Source: Pseudocitrobacter sp913778145
Lineage (GTDB): Bacteria > Pseudomonadota > Gammaproteobacteria > Enterobacterales > Enterobacteriaceae
Direction: 5' to 3'
NCBI GenBank assembly: GCA_035726825.1
Contig: JALNTX010000007.1
Location: 248,001-312,000, forward strand
Length of the DNA stretch: 64,000 bases
In this document: positions 16,179 to 25,072 of the stretch, piece after piece
Layout of the letters: every line of letters starts with the position of its first letter
Position numbering within the stretch: the first letter of the stretch is position 1
Program-made: the position numbers and the translations under genes
The notes under the pieces: generated by a model
What the model was told of the DNA's origin: nothing
Seen by the model: only the letters and a program-made list of their open reading frames with translations
Database searches by the model: none

Positions 16179-16831
16179 GCATCCCTCTGTTACAACTGGC
16201 GCTCGACCACACCAGCCTTCAGGCTGCCCAGCGCGATGTCGCGCTGCTGCGCGACCATGTGGATATCGTCGAAGCCGGAACCATCCTCTGCCTGACCGAA
16301 GGTCTGAACGCCGTTCGCGCCCTGCGTGAACAGTGCCCCGATAAAATCATTGTTGCCGACTGGAAAGTCGCAGACGCAGGTGAAACGCTGGCGCAGCAAG
16401 CGTTCAACGCCGGGGCGAACTGGATGACCATTATCTGCGCCGCCCCGCTGGCGACCGTCATTAAAGGCCATGAAGTGGCACAGCAACACAACGCAGAAAT
16501 TCAAATTGAGCTGTTCGGCGACTGGACGCTCGACGACGCTCGCGCCTGGTACGCCGCCGGTATCCGTCAGGCCATCTACCATCGCGGGCGCGATGCGCAG
16601 GCCAGCGGGCAACAGTGGGGCGACGCTGACCTGTCGCGCATGAAAGCACTCTCCGATATCGGGCTGGAACTCTCCATCACCGGCGGCGTGACGCCATCTG
16701 ACCTGCCGCTGTTTAAAGAGATCAACGCCAAAGCCTTTATTGCCGGGCGTGCGCTGGCTGGCGCGGCGAACCCTGCACAGGTCGCGGCTGAATTCCACGC
16801 ACAGATCCACGCTATCTGGGGAGAGAAATAA
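16175..16831 (+). CDS. sgbH: 3-keto-L-gulonate-6-phosphate decarboxylase
   Basis: This 218-residue orotidine-phosphate-decarboxylase-superfamily enzyme (yiaQ) is a TIM barrel. It converts 3-keto-L-gulonate 6-phosphate to L-xylulose 5-phosphate and CO2. The active-site residues known from the paralogue UlaD are present: D11 in LALDHTS, E33 in VEAGTIL, and D62/K64/D67 in ADWKVADAG. The phosphate-binding ITGGVTPSDLPLF and IAGRALAGA follow. AAGGAG precedes the ATG. It shares one base with the next gene. Confidence 0.97.
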   Translation: MSIPLLQLALDHTSLQAAQRDVALLRDHVDIVEAGTILCLTEGLNAVRALREQCPDKIIVADWKVADAGETLAQQAFNAGANWMTIICAAPLATVIKGHEVAQQHNAEIQIELFGDWTLDDARAWYAAGIRQAIYHRGRDAQASGQQWGDADLSRMKALSDIGLELSITGGVTPSDLPLFKEINAKAFIAGRALAGAANPAQVAAEFHAQIHAIWGEK

Positions 16832-17691
16832 TGCGCCGTCACCCGTTAGGTATTTATGAGAAAGCGCTGGCGAAAGATCTCACCTGGCCAGAGCGTCTGG
16901 TGCTGGCAAAAAGCTGCGGCTTCGATTTTGTCGAGATGTCCGTCGACGAGACCGATGAACGTTTATCCCGCCTCGACTGGAGCACCGCACAACGCGCCTC
17001 GCTGGTCGAAGCGATGCTGGAAACCGGTGTCGCGATTCCGTCGATGTGCCTGTCTGCCCATCGCCGATTTCCGTTTGGCAGCCGCGATGAAAGTGTGCGC
17101 GAACGTGCGCGCGAGATCATGTCCAAAGCCATCAAACTGGCGCGCGATCTCGGCATTCGCACCATCCAGCTCGCGGGCTATGACGTTTATTACGAAGAAC
17201 ATGACGAGGGTACGCAGCAACGCTTCGCCGAAGGGCTGGCGTGGGCGGTAGAGCAAGCGTCGGCCGCACAGGTGATGCTGGCGGTGGAGATCATGGATAC
17301 CGCGTTTATGAACTCCATCAGCAAGTGGAAGAAATGGGATGAGATGCTCTCTTCCCCGTGGTTCAGCGTCTACCCGGACGTCGGCAACCTGAGCGCCTGG
17401 GGCAACGACGTGCCCGCCGAACTGGCGTTAGGTATTGACCGCATCGCCGCCATTCACCTGAAAGACACTCAACCGGTTACCGAGCAAAGCCCAGGCCAGT
17501 TCCGCGATGTGCCGTTTGGCGAAGGGTGCGTGGATTTTGTCGGCGTCTTTAACACCTTGCAAAAGCTCAACTATCGCGGCGCCTTCCTGATTGAGATGTG
17601 GACGGAAAAAGCCAAAGAGCCGGTGCTGGAAATTATTCAGGCGCGCCGCTGGATTGAAGCGCGTATGCAGGAAGGAGGATTCACATGTTAG
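16831..17691 (+). CDS. sgbU: L-xylulose-5-phosphate 3-epimerase
   Basis: This 286-residue AP-endonuclease-2-type TIM-barrel enzyme (yiaR, homologue of UlaE) epimerises L-xylulose 5-phosphate to L-ribulose 5-phosphate. Conserved metal-site segments include VEIMDTAFMNSISKW, YPDVGNLSAWG, IHLKDTQPV and GAFLIEMWTEK. The ATG overlaps the yiaQ stop by one base, and its own stop overlaps the yiaS start by seven bases, so the three genes are tightly coupled. Confidence 0.97.
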   Translation: MRRHPLGIYEKALAKDLTWPERLVLAKSCGFDFVEMSVDETDERLSRLDWSTAQRASLVEAMLETGVAIPSMCLSAHRRFPFGSRDESVRERAREIMSKAIKLARDLGIRTIQLAGYDVYYEEHDEGTQQRFAEGLAWAVEQASAAQVMLAVEIMDTAFMNSISKWKKWDEMLSSPWFSVYPDVGNLSAWGNDVPAELALGIDRIAAIHLKDTQPVTEQSPGQFRDVPFGEGCVDFVGVFNTLQKLNYRGAFLIEMWTEKAKEPVLEIIQARRWIEARMQEGGFTC

Positions 17692-18380
17692 AACAACTGA
17701 AAGCCGAAGTGCTGGCGGCGAATCTGGCGCTGCCTGCCCATCAACTGGTGACCTTCACCTGGGGCAACGTCAGCGCGGTAGATGAAACGCGCAAACTGAT
17801 GGTGATTAAGCCCTCCGGCGTCGAATACGAGGTGATGAGTGCGCAGGATATGGTGGTGGTGGATATCGCCACGGGTCAGGTCGTTGAAGGCAGTAAAAAA
17901 CCCTCTTCCGATACGCCGACGCATCTGGCGCTGTACCGTCGTTACGCAGAGATTGGCGGTATTGTGCATACCCACTCGCGCCACGCCACGATTTGGTCGC
18001 AGGCCGGGCTGGATCTCCCGGCATGGGGCACCACGCACGCCGACTATTTTTACGGCGCCATTCCCTGCACGCGGCTGATGACCGACGCTGAAATCAACGG
18101 CGAGTATGAATATCAGACCGGGGAAGTCATCATTAAAACGTTCGAGGAGCGCGAGCTAAATCCAATGCAGGTTCCGGCCGTACTGGTACATTCTCACGGC
18201 CCGTTTGCCTGGGGAAAAAACGCCGCCGATGCGGTACATAACGCCGTCGTGCTGGAAGAGTGCGCGTATATGGGTCTGTTCTCCCGCCAGCTCGCGCCAC
18301 AGCTACCGGAAATGCAAAATACGCTGCTCGATAAGCATTATCTGCGTAAACATGGCGCGAAGGCCTATTACGGGCAGTAA
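17685..18380 (+). CDS. sgbE: L-ribulose-5-phosphate 4-epimerase SgbE
   Basis: This 231-residue class II aldolase/AraD-family enzyme (yiaS) converts L-ribulose 5-phosphate to D-xylulose 5-phosphate. The zinc ligands H95, H97 and H171 and the catalytic residues D76, D120 and Y229 fall at the positions known for AraD. AAGGAGGA lies just before the ATG, inside yiaR. This is the last gene of the yia operon. It converges on the AraC-family gene with only five bases between the stops. Confidence 0.97.
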   Translation: MLEQLKAEVLAANLALPAHQLVTFTWGNVSAVDETRKLMVIKPSGVEYEVMSAQDMVVVDIATGQVVEGSKKPSSDTPTHLALYRRYAEIGGIVHTHSRHATIWSQAGLDLPAWGTTHADYFYGAIPCTRLMTDAEINGEYEYQTGEVIIKTFEERELNPMQVPAVLVHSHGPFAWGKNAADAVHNAVVLEECAYMGLFSRQLAPQLPEMQNTLLDKHYLRKHGAKAYYGQ

Positions 18381-18385
18381 GCTCT

Positions 18386-19204
18386 TTAACCAGAGTTAAT
18401 ATGCTCCTTACAATACCGCCGCTTCCACGCGGCGGGTGTCAGGCCGGTGTGTTTACGAAATATCTGGCGAAAATAGCCCGCATCGTTGAATCCGCACTGC
18501 TCGGCAACTTCTTTGAGCGAGCGGGCATTGTTGCTCAGGAGTTTCTCCGCCGCGCGTACCCGTTGGCGATGAATGGCTTCGGTCAGCGTCAGATGGAAAA
18601 CCCGTCGATAAATCCGCCCGAGATAGTCCGCATTGCAGTGCAATTCCTTTGCCAGCACCGATGTTGAGAGAACCAGGTGAAAGCGCGTGCGAATCAGCTG
18701 CTGCGCTTTCCACGCCAGCGATGTGCTTTCTTCATCCAGCGTATCGCCTGCCTGGCTGCCAACGGCGATATACTGCAAAATCAGCAGGACAATCAACTCC
18801 AGCGATCCGCTTCGTTCGATACGTTCCTGCTCATGCAGAAACTGGCGAAACAGCGAGATAATATATTGTGGATCTCGTGACGTCGCTTGCTGAGGAATGT
18901 TAAGGGCTGAATCACCCGCAGGCAGTTGACCGGATGAGTTAACGTCAAAATGCAGCCAGTAGAATTTTAAATCCGCCGGAAAATCCTCAACGCCGACGTG
19001 CCTTCGCCCCGGCCATAACAATAAACTGTCACCGGCCGAAACGTTAAAAATACGGTTGTCTTCCTGAATCGTTAATGTCCCTTTTTCAACAAAAATAATC
19101 TCCCAGGAAGTCAGTTGACGCGCCGGATGACGGCCAACGCCGCGAGAGATAAATAATCCTCCATTTTGTACTTTAATCGGAAGTGTCATGGATAAATTGA
19201 GCAT
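18386..19204 (-). CDS. AraC-family regulator of the GH127 cassette
   Basis: This 272-residue protein has an N-terminal cupin-like sensor: SWEIIFVEKGTLTIQEDN, then SAGDSLLLWPGRRHVGVE at about residues 55-75. The C-terminal AraC double HTH covers about residues 170-268 (TSVLAKELHCNADYLGRIYRR, then RSLKEVAEQCGFNDAGYFRQIF). It is divergent from the GPH transporter and GH127 genes, so it probably activates them with an arabinose-type sugar as ligand. A second Met at 19189 is an alternative start. It is absent from this position in K-12. Confidence 0.88.
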   Translation of the reverse strand: MLNLSMTLPIKVQNGGLFISRGVGRHPARQLTSWEIIFVEKGTLTIQEDNRIFNVSAGDSLLLWPGRRHVGVEDFPADLKFYWLHFDVNSSGQLPAGDSALNIPQQATSRDPQYIISLFRQFLHEQERIERSGSLELIVLLILQYIAVGSQAGDTLDEESTSLAWKAQQLIRTRFHLVLSTSVLAKELHCNADYLGRIYRRVFHLTLTEAIHRQRVRAAEKLLSNNARSLKEVAEQCGFNDAGYFRQIFRKHTGLTPAAWKRRYCKEHINSG

Positions 19205-19424
19205 AAATATTAAATATCCCGCTGAATTACAGCAAAAAACGTCGCTTTACCATTGATTATTAATAAAAAACATTAACCTCGCTCGATCCGCCTCACACTT
19301 TTACGTTAAAGTCGGAATCGTCATCTTTTTATACTTTTTTGTTGCCTTGTGGCCCTTTCCATTCCAGGCAAAAGTAAAAAGGTCATAAAACAAAACAATA
19401 TCTCCACATTGCGAGGAGTTACCG
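19205..19424. promoter_or_regulatory. Divergent control region of the GH127 cassette
   Basis: This 220-base AT-rich spacer lies between the AraC gene and the transporter gene. It holds an imperfect dyad, TTGCCT (19342-19347) and AGGCAA (19366-19371), flanked by ACTTTTTT and AAAGTAAAAA, which is a candidate operator. GAGGAG just before 19425 is the ribosome site of the transporter. Confidence 0.45.
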
Positions 19425-20825
19425 ATGACCTCTACCCCTATAACAACCAGTGACGTTGCTCAACGTGCGCTGGACGATAAATTATCGATTCGCGAAAAAA
19501 TTGGATACGGCCTTGGCGATGCTGGCGGGACGATTATTACCTGCCTCATCATGAACTTTCTAACCTTCTTCTATACCGATATTTTTGGCCTCACTCCGGC
19601 GCTGGTCGGTACGCTATTTATTGCGTTGCGTATTTTCGATGCGATTTCCGATCCCATCATGGGCGTGCTGGCTGACCGCACGCAGAGTCGCTGGGGACGT
19701 TTCCGCCCCTGGCAGTTATGGATAGCGTTGCCTATCGGGATTATTGGCGTCCTGACCTTTACCGTTCCCGACGCCAGTATGGGCGTCAAAATCGCCTGGG
19801 CTTTCGGTACCTATCTGCTGCTTTCGGTAAGCTACACCGCCATCAACGTGCCCTATTGCGCGCTGATCAACACCATGACCACTCGCCACAGCGAAGTGAT
19901 CTCATGTCAGTCCTGGCGCTTTGTGCTTTGCGGCGTGGCGGGCTTTCTGGTCTCGGTTGGCCTGCCGTGGATGGTGGCCGAACTTGGTCACGGCAACGCG
20001 GCACAGGGCTGGCAGTTGGGCGTGGGTGTGCTGTGCGTCATCGCGGTAGTGATGTTCCTGTGCTGCTTCTTTTGGGTTCGTGAACGCGTCTCGCTGGACA
20101 TGATGGGGAAATTTACCCTGCGACAGCACATTGCCGGGCTACGTAAAAATGACCAGTTGCTGCTGATGCTGTTGATGTCTTTCCTGCTGATCAACGTATT
20201 CAACATACGCGGTGGCGGTTATATGTATTTCATCACCTACGTGTTGCAGGGAAGCACAGCCTATACCTCACTGTTTTTCACGATGGTGACATTTGCTTCC
20301 ATTCTGGGCTCTATCGTCGTGAATCCCCTCTCACGTCGTATTGATACGGTAAAACTCTATTACTACACCAATCTGGTGCTGGCGGCGTTAGCGGTGGGCA
20401 TGTGGTTCTTACCCGCAGGCCCGTCTCATCAGTCGCTGTGGCTGGCGGTGATTCTGGGGAATGGCATCATTCTCGGCTTCACGCTGCCGCTGCATTTCTC
20501 GCTGATGGCCTTCTCCGATGACTATGGCGAATGGAAAACCGGCGTGCGCTCCTCCGGGATGAACTTCGCGTTCAACCTCTTCTTTATCAAATTGGCCTGG
20601 GCATCCAGCGCAGGAATTATCAGCCTGGTCTTTATCTTTGTCGCCTACCAGCCGGGGGCAGGAAACCAAACGGCCAGCTCATTACAGGGAATTACCGCGA
20701 TGGAGACGCTGCTACCCGCGCTCTTCCACCTGCTTCTGGCGCTCACGGTTCGCGTGTGCAAGCTCAACAATCCGATGATGGCGCGTATCTCGACCGACCT
20801 GCGCGTCCGCCATGTTCAGTCTTAA
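19425..20825 (+). CDS. GPH-family sugar:cation symporter
   Basis: This 466-residue membrane protein is of the glycoside-pentoside-hexuronide family (relatives YicJ, YagG and XynP in E. coli), with about 12 hydrophobic segments. LSIREKIGYGLGDAGGTIIT at the N-terminus, PIMGVLADRTQSRWGRFRPW and YGEWKTGVRSSGMNFAFNLF are the family signatures. GAGGAG precedes the ATG. It is followed by the GH127 gene, whose ATG lies 10 bases after this stop. The likely cargo is an L-arabinofuranosyl oligosaccharide or glycoside, inferred from the neighbour. Confidence 0.92.
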   Translation: MTSTPITTSDVAQRALDDKLSIREKIGYGLGDAGGTIITCLIMNFLTFFYTDIFGLTPALVGTLFIALRIFDAISDPIMGVLADRTQSRWGRFRPWQLWIALPIGIIGVLTFTVPDASMGVKIAWAFGTYLLLSVSYTAINVPYCALINTMTTRHSEVISCQSWRFVLCGVAGFLVSVGLPWMVAELGHGNAAQGWQLGVGVLCVIAVVMFLCCFFWVRERVSLDMMGKFTLRQHIAGLRKNDQLLLMLLMSFLLINVFNIRGGGYMYFITYVLQGSTAYTSLFFTMVTFASILGSIVVNPLSRRIDTVKLYYYTNLVLAALAVGMWFLPAGPSHQSLWLAVILGNGIILGFTLPLHFSLMAFSDDYGEWKTGVRSSGMNFAFNLFFIKLAWASSAGIISLVFIFVAYQPGAGNQTASSLQGITAMETLLPALFHLLLALTVRVCKLNNPMMARISTDLRVRHVQS

Positions 20826-20835
20826 GGAGTCTGTT

Positions 20836-22794
20836 ATGTCTGTGAAGGAAGTCGACCTGCACCATCTGAAAGTGAACGATCCGTTTCTGGGTCAGTATCA
20901 GCAACTGGTGCGCGATGTGGTTATCCCTTATCAATGGGATGCCCTTAATGACCGCATCGATGAAGCGGAACCCAGCCATGCGATAGAGAACTTCCGCATT
21001 GCGGCAGGCCAACAGTCGGGCGAATTCTACGGCATGGTGTTCCAGGACAGCGATGTCGCGAAATGGCTGGAAGCCGTCGCCTGGTCGCTGTGCCAAAAGC
21101 CGGACGCAGAGCTTGAGAAAACGGCGGATGAGGTCATTGAGTTAGTGGCTGCGGCGCAGTGCGAAGATGGCTATCTGAATACCTATTTTACCGTGAAAGC
21201 ACCGGGCGAGCGCTGGACGAATCTGGCGGAATGCCATGAACTCTACTGCGCCGGACACATGATAGAAGCGGGCGTCGCTTTCTTCCAGGCAACGGGAAAA
21301 CGTCGTCTGCTTGAGGTGGTTTGTCGGCTGGCCGATCATATCGATACGGTCTTTGGGCCTGGTGAGAATCAGCTACAGGGTTATCCTGGCCACCCGGAAA
21401 TTGAACTGGCGCTGATGCGGCTTTATGACGTTACCGAGGCGCCACGTTATCAGGAACTGGTGCGCTACTTCGTCGAAGAGCGGGGAAAACAACCGCATTT
21501 TTACGATATTGAGTACGAAAAACGTGGAAAAACATCCTACTGGCACACTTACGGCCCGGCATGGATGGTGAAAGATAAAGCCTATAGCCAGGCGCATCAG
21601 CCCATTGCTGAGCAGCCGAAGGCGATCGGTCATGCGGTGCGTTTTGTGTATCTGATGACAGGCGTCGCACACCTGGCGCGTTTGAGTCACGATGAAAGCA
21701 AACGCCAGGACTGCCTGCGCCTGTGGAACAATATGGCCCAGCGGCAACTGTACATCACGGGCGGCATTGGTTCGCAAAGCAGCGGGGAAGCCTTTAGCAG
21801 TGACTATGACCTGCCGAATGACACGGTCTACGCGGAAAGCTGCGCCTCAATTGGGCTGATGATGTTCGCCCGCAGAATGCTGGAAATGGAAGCCGACAGC
21901 CAGTATGCCGACGTTATGGAGCGCGCGCTCTACAATACCGTGCTTGGCGGAATGGCGCTGGATGGTAAGCACTTCTTCTACGTTAACCCGCTGGAAGTAC
22001 ATCCAAAGTCATTGAACTTCAATCATATTTACGACCACGTAAAACCGGTTCGTCAGCGCTGGTTCGGTTGTGCCTGCTGCCCGCCCAACATTGCCCGCGT
22101 GCTGACCTCCATCGGTCACTACATCTATACGCCACGCGACGAAGCGTTGTACATCAACCTCTACATTGGCAATAGCGTGGAGATCCCCGTTGGCAATGAG
22201 ACGCTTCGCTTAACCATCAGCGGGAACTATCCGTGGCAGGAGCAGGTAAAAATCGTCATCGATTCGCCAACACCCGTTCAGCACACTCTGGCGTTACGCC
22301 TGCCGGACTGGTGCGTAAACCCGCAGGTGACGCTCAATGGCGATGCCGCCGAGGGAACCGTGGAGAAGGGGTATTTGCATCTTTCTCGCCGCTGGCAAGA
22401 AGGTGACACCCTCACACTAACGCTTCCAATGCCAATCCGCCGCGTCTACGGTAACCCACTGCTGCGGCACGTTGCGGGTAAAGTGGCCGTACAACGCGGG
22501 CCGCTGGTCTATTGCCTTGAACAGGCCGATAACGGCGAGGAGCTGCATAATGTGTGGTTGCCGAAAGACGCTGAATTTAGCGCGTTTGAAGGCAAAGGGC
22601 TGTTCAGCCATAAAGTGCTCATTCAGGCGCCTGGCTTTAAGCAGTCGAGTGTCGAACCGCAACAGCAGCCGTTATGGCACTATGATGCCTCGCCTGCAAC
22701 CCGACAGGCGCAAACGCTCACCTTTATTCCCTGGTTTAGCTGGGCAAATCGCGGTGAAGGAGAGATGCGTATCTGGGTCAACGAAGAGAAATAA
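20836..22794 (+). CDS. GH127 beta-L-arabinofuranosidase
   Basis: The ATG at 20836 has AAGGAG seven bases upstream and gives 652 residues. An open extension to 20812 overlaps the transporter and lacks this site. The sequence matches family GH127, typified by HypBA1 of Bifidobacterium longum (658 residues). The unusual cysteine active site is intact: acid/base E318 (SSGEAF), E334 and C336 (YAESCAS), and C414/C415 (GCACCPPN). These correspond to HypBA1 E322, E338, C340, C417 and C418 from memory. There is no signal peptide, so hydrolysis is cytoplasmic after uptake by the symporter. The product would be L-arabinose. Confidence 0.9.
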   Translation: MSVKEVDLHHLKVNDPFLGQYQQLVRDVVIPYQWDALNDRIDEAEPSHAIENFRIAAGQQSGEFYGMVFQDSDVAKWLEAVAWSLCQKPDAELEKTADEVIELVAAAQCEDGYLNTYFTVKAPGERWTNLAECHELYCAGHMIEAGVAFFQATGKRRLLEVVCRLADHIDTVFGPGENQLQGYPGHPEIELALMRLYDVTEAPRYQELVRYFVEERGKQPHFYDIEYEKRGKTSYWHTYGPAWMVKDKAYSQAHQPIAEQPKAIGHAVRFVYLMTGVAHLARLSHDESKRQDCLRLWNNMAQRQLYITGGIGSQSSGEAFSSDYDLPNDTVYAESCASIGLMMFARRMLEMEADSQYADVMERALYNTVLGGMALDGKHFFYVNPLEVHPKSLNFNHIYDHVKPVRQRWFGCACCPPNIARVLTSIGHYIYTPRDEALYINLYIGNSVEIPVGNETLRLTISGNYPWQEQVKIVIDSPTPVQHTLALRLPDWCVNPQVTLNGDAAEGTVEKGYLHLSRRWQEGDTLTLTLPMPIRRVYGNPLLRHVAGKVAVQRGPLVYCLEQADNGEELHNVWLPKDAEFSAFEGKGLFSHKVLIQAPGFKQSSVEPQQQPLWHYDASPATRQAQTLTFIPWFSWANRGEGEMRIWVNEEK

Positions 22795-22806
22795 ACGATA
22801 ACACCC

Positions 22807-22836
22807 ACCCGGCAGCACGACAGATGCTTGCCGGGT
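22807..22836 (+). terminator. Stem-loop after the GH127 gene
   Basis: ACCCGGCA and TGCCGGGT form the outer stem, and an inner AGCA/TGCT can extend it. It begins 13 bases after the GH127 stop. No T-run follows, so termination may be partial or Rho-dependent. Confidence 0.5.
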
Positions 22837-22894
22837 CAGCCTCATTTCCTCATGATATAATCACGCCACCTTACCTTCCCATGAGAAAATAAAA

Positions 22895-23206
22895 ATGAGC
22901 AAGGACAGCAGTACCGACGTCACCCTGAAACGCATCAAACCGTCATCCATCTATCGGCTGATGCTGATAGGTCTGGGCATTCCGCTGCAAATCTTTGCGG
23001 TGGTGTGTGGTGTGATGGGGATATTTGGCGCCGATATGGTGAAATGGAACAACCAGCCGGTACACGGCATTCTCGCACTTCCGGCCGCGATATTCAGCGC
23101 CCTGTTCGTTACCGTTCTGTTCACCGCATTCCTGGGATCAGTCGTTTGCCTGGGGCTGTGGATCTACAGCCGCTTCCGCCCGCTTCAGGTGAAGACGCTG
23201 GATTAA
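22895..23206 (+). CDS. Small inner-membrane protein, unrecognised
   Basis: The 103-residue product has a basic N-terminus (about 20 residues). Two hydrophobic segments follow, about residues 22-45 (RLMLIGLGIPLQIFAVVCGV) and 60-92 (ILALPAAIFSALFVTVLFTA), then a short basic tail. I do not recognise the family. It has the codon style of its neighbours, but its SD before 22895 is weak (GAGAAAA). It lies between the GH127 gene and yiaT and is missing from K-12 at this site. It may belong to the cassette or be an independent gene, since a stem-loop separates it from GH127. Confidence 0.65.
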   Translation: MSKDSSTDVTLKRIKPSSIYRLMLIGLGIPLQIFAVVCGVMGIFGADMVKWNNQPVHGILALPAAIFSALFVTVLFTAFLGSVVCLGLWIYSRFRPLQVKTLD

Positions 23207-23228
23207 CCCGGCAACCCTCGCCGGGTTT
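23205..23228. terminator. Shared terminator between the small membrane gene and yiaT
   Basis: AACCCGGC and GCCGGGTT pair over eight bases around a seven-base loop. The stem includes the stop codon of the upstream gene and lies just before the end of the convergent yiaT. It can fold on either strand. Confidence 0.6.
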
Positions 23229-23237
23229 GTACACTTA

Positions 23238-23978
23238 TCAGAAACGCCAGCTCGCACCGGTCAGGAAGGTAAAACTGTCTTCACGATCGACCATCGGGCT
23301 GTTTTTGATGTCATCTGGCAGCACGCTGTACATCGCGCTCGCCTGTAAAATGATGTTCTTCGTTAAAGGGTATTTCGCGCCGATACCTACGTATGGCGTC
23401 CAGCTTTCGTCCGGGGAATATGACGAGAGCCCGCTACGGTGCGATTCTCCGGAAGAGATACCGTAGTAGTAGTCATTAAAGTTTTTATCGTAATAGAGCA
23501 CGCCCGCAGAAGGGGTTAGCGTCAGCTTGCCGAGCGGCATAATGCGGAACAGCGACATCTCTGCCACCCAGCCATCGCTGTTATCCAGAATATCGGTCGC
23601 AGCGGAGACTTTCAGGCTGCCCCATTTTTCGTGGTGATACCACGCGGCACCCGCCATCGCTGTGCTGTCACGCTTATCCAGGCGGCTCATCGCACGATCG
23701 TCGTTATCCGACGGAGAAAACTCCAGCGGCATCCACGATGCAGTGATGCTGATTTCGTTCTTTTCACTCTTTGAAAGGATGTAACCTAAGGTGGTCTGGC
23801 GAACATATAAAGATTCACCTTCATAACTGATTAGCGGCACGACATGGGTATTTTCATTATAACCGCGGTAAGGTGATTCATTATATACCGCCCCCGCACC
23901 AATAGATAATTCAGACGCTGTTGCAGTTGCCATAAACGACAACGCCATCAGCGCCGTAACATTGCGTGTATTTAACAT
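23238..23978 (-). CDS. yiaT: YiaT, MipA/OmpV-family outer membrane protein
   Basis: The 246-residue protein has a signal peptide (MLNTRNVTALMALSFMATATA) and an OmpV/MipA beta-barrel. Amphipathic strands end in the aromatic C-terminal residue (LTGASWRF), typical of outer membrane insertion by BAM. RGYNENTHVVPLISYEGESLYV is the family motif. It is divergent from the LysR gene yiaU, which is the likely regulator. The transported or bound molecule is unknown. Confidence 0.93.
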   Translation of the reverse strand: MLNTRNVTALMALSFMATATASELSIGAGAVYNESPYRGYNENTHVVPLISYEGESLYVRQTTLGYILSKSEKNEISITASWMPLEFSPSDNDDRAMSRLDKRDSTAMAGAAWYHHEKWGSLKVSAATDILDNSDGWVAEMSLFRIMPLGKLTLTPSAGVLYYDKNFNDYYYGISSGESHRSGLSSYSPDESWTPYVGIGAKYPLTKNIILQASAMYSVLPDDIKNSPMVDREDSFTFLTGASWRF

Positions 23979-24101
23979 TCCCGGCTGTCCATTTTAAAAT
24001 AATAAAATAAAGCGCGAGAATAATAATGTTTACAAATTCATCAATGCAACGTTCATATTTATATAGTAATATATAAAATCATATATATATTAGGTTGAGC
24101 G

Positions 24102-25064
24102 ATGAATAATTTACAACTTAAGCCCCGGGAGCTGAAGATTATCTCGGTCATCGCGGCCAGTGAAAATATCAGCCATGCCGCCACAATTCTTGGCATCGCG
24201 CAGGCAAATGTCAGTAAGTATCTTGCTGATTTTGAATCGAAAGTCGGGCTGAAAGTTTTTGAACGCTCACCTCGAAAACTGACCCTGACACCTTTCGGTA
24301 CGGCCTTGCTTCCCTACATCAATGACCTGCTCGACAGACACGAGCAGCTTAACAATTTCATTGCTGACTATAAGCATGAGAAACGTGGTCGGGTGACCGT
24401 TTACGCCCCTACCGGGATAGTCGCTTATCTGGCAAAGAATGTCATCGCAAATATTATGGATATTGGTGATATCACATTCTCGCTAAAAACGTACAATCTG
24501 GAACCAAAAGCATTTTATGATGGTGTGGAGTTCCCGGACGATTGCGATGTCTTAATTACTTACGCGCAGCCTAAAGATGAATCATTAGTCGCCAGTTTTA
24601 TTACAAAATATTCTGTTACCGCGTTTGCCAGCCCCAACTATCTTATTAAGCATCCGATTCATAGCCCGGAAGAACTGGTGCAGCATTCGTGTATTTTGAT
24701 TGATTCGATGATGATTGGTGAGTCAAATATCTGGCGATTCAGCGCCGGAGAAAATAAATCTTCCGTCGATTATCGGGTGAAAGGCAATTACGTTTGCGAT
24801 AATACGCAGTCTGCGCTGGAGCTGGCACGTAACGATCTCGGTATCGTTTTTGCGCCTAAAGCGAGCGTCAGAAACGATATTCAGGCGGGTACGTTGGTAG
24901 CTTGTTTCCCTGATCAGCAGGAGTGGTGGTTGGATCTGGTGGCTATCTTCCGCAAACGTGAATATCAGCCGTGGCGGGTGCAGTTTATTCTGGATGCGAT
25001 GCTCAGTGAAATACGCAAACAACTTGCTGTGACGCGCCAGTTGCCATCACAGCAAGTGCCTTAA
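24102..25064 (+). CDS. yiaU: YiaU, LysR-family regulator
   Basis: This 320-residue LysR protein has an N-terminal HTH (IISVIAASENISHAATILGI, QANVSKYLADFESKVGLKVF, about residues 14-56) and an effector domain from about residue 95. It is divergent from yiaT with a 123-base AT-rich spacer and probably controls it. Its stop lies eight bases from the end of the convergent yiaV, without a visible terminator. The effector is unknown. Confidence 0.93.
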   Translation: MNNLQLKPRELKIISVIAASENISHAATILGIAQANVSKYLADFESKVGLKVFERSPRKLTLTPFGTALLPYINDLLDRHEQLNNFIADYKHEKRGRVTVYAPTGIVAYLAKNVIANIMDIGDITFSLKTYNLEPKAFYDGVEFPDDCDVLITYAQPKDESLVASFITKYSVTAFASPNYLIKHPIHSPEELVQHSCILIDSMMIGESNIWRFSAGENKSSVDYRVKGNYVCDNTQSALELARNDLGIVFAPKASVRNDIQAGTLVACFPDQQEWWLDLVAIFRKREYQPWRVQFILDAMLSEIRKQLAVTRQLPSQQVP

Positions 25065-25072
25065 AACGATAA

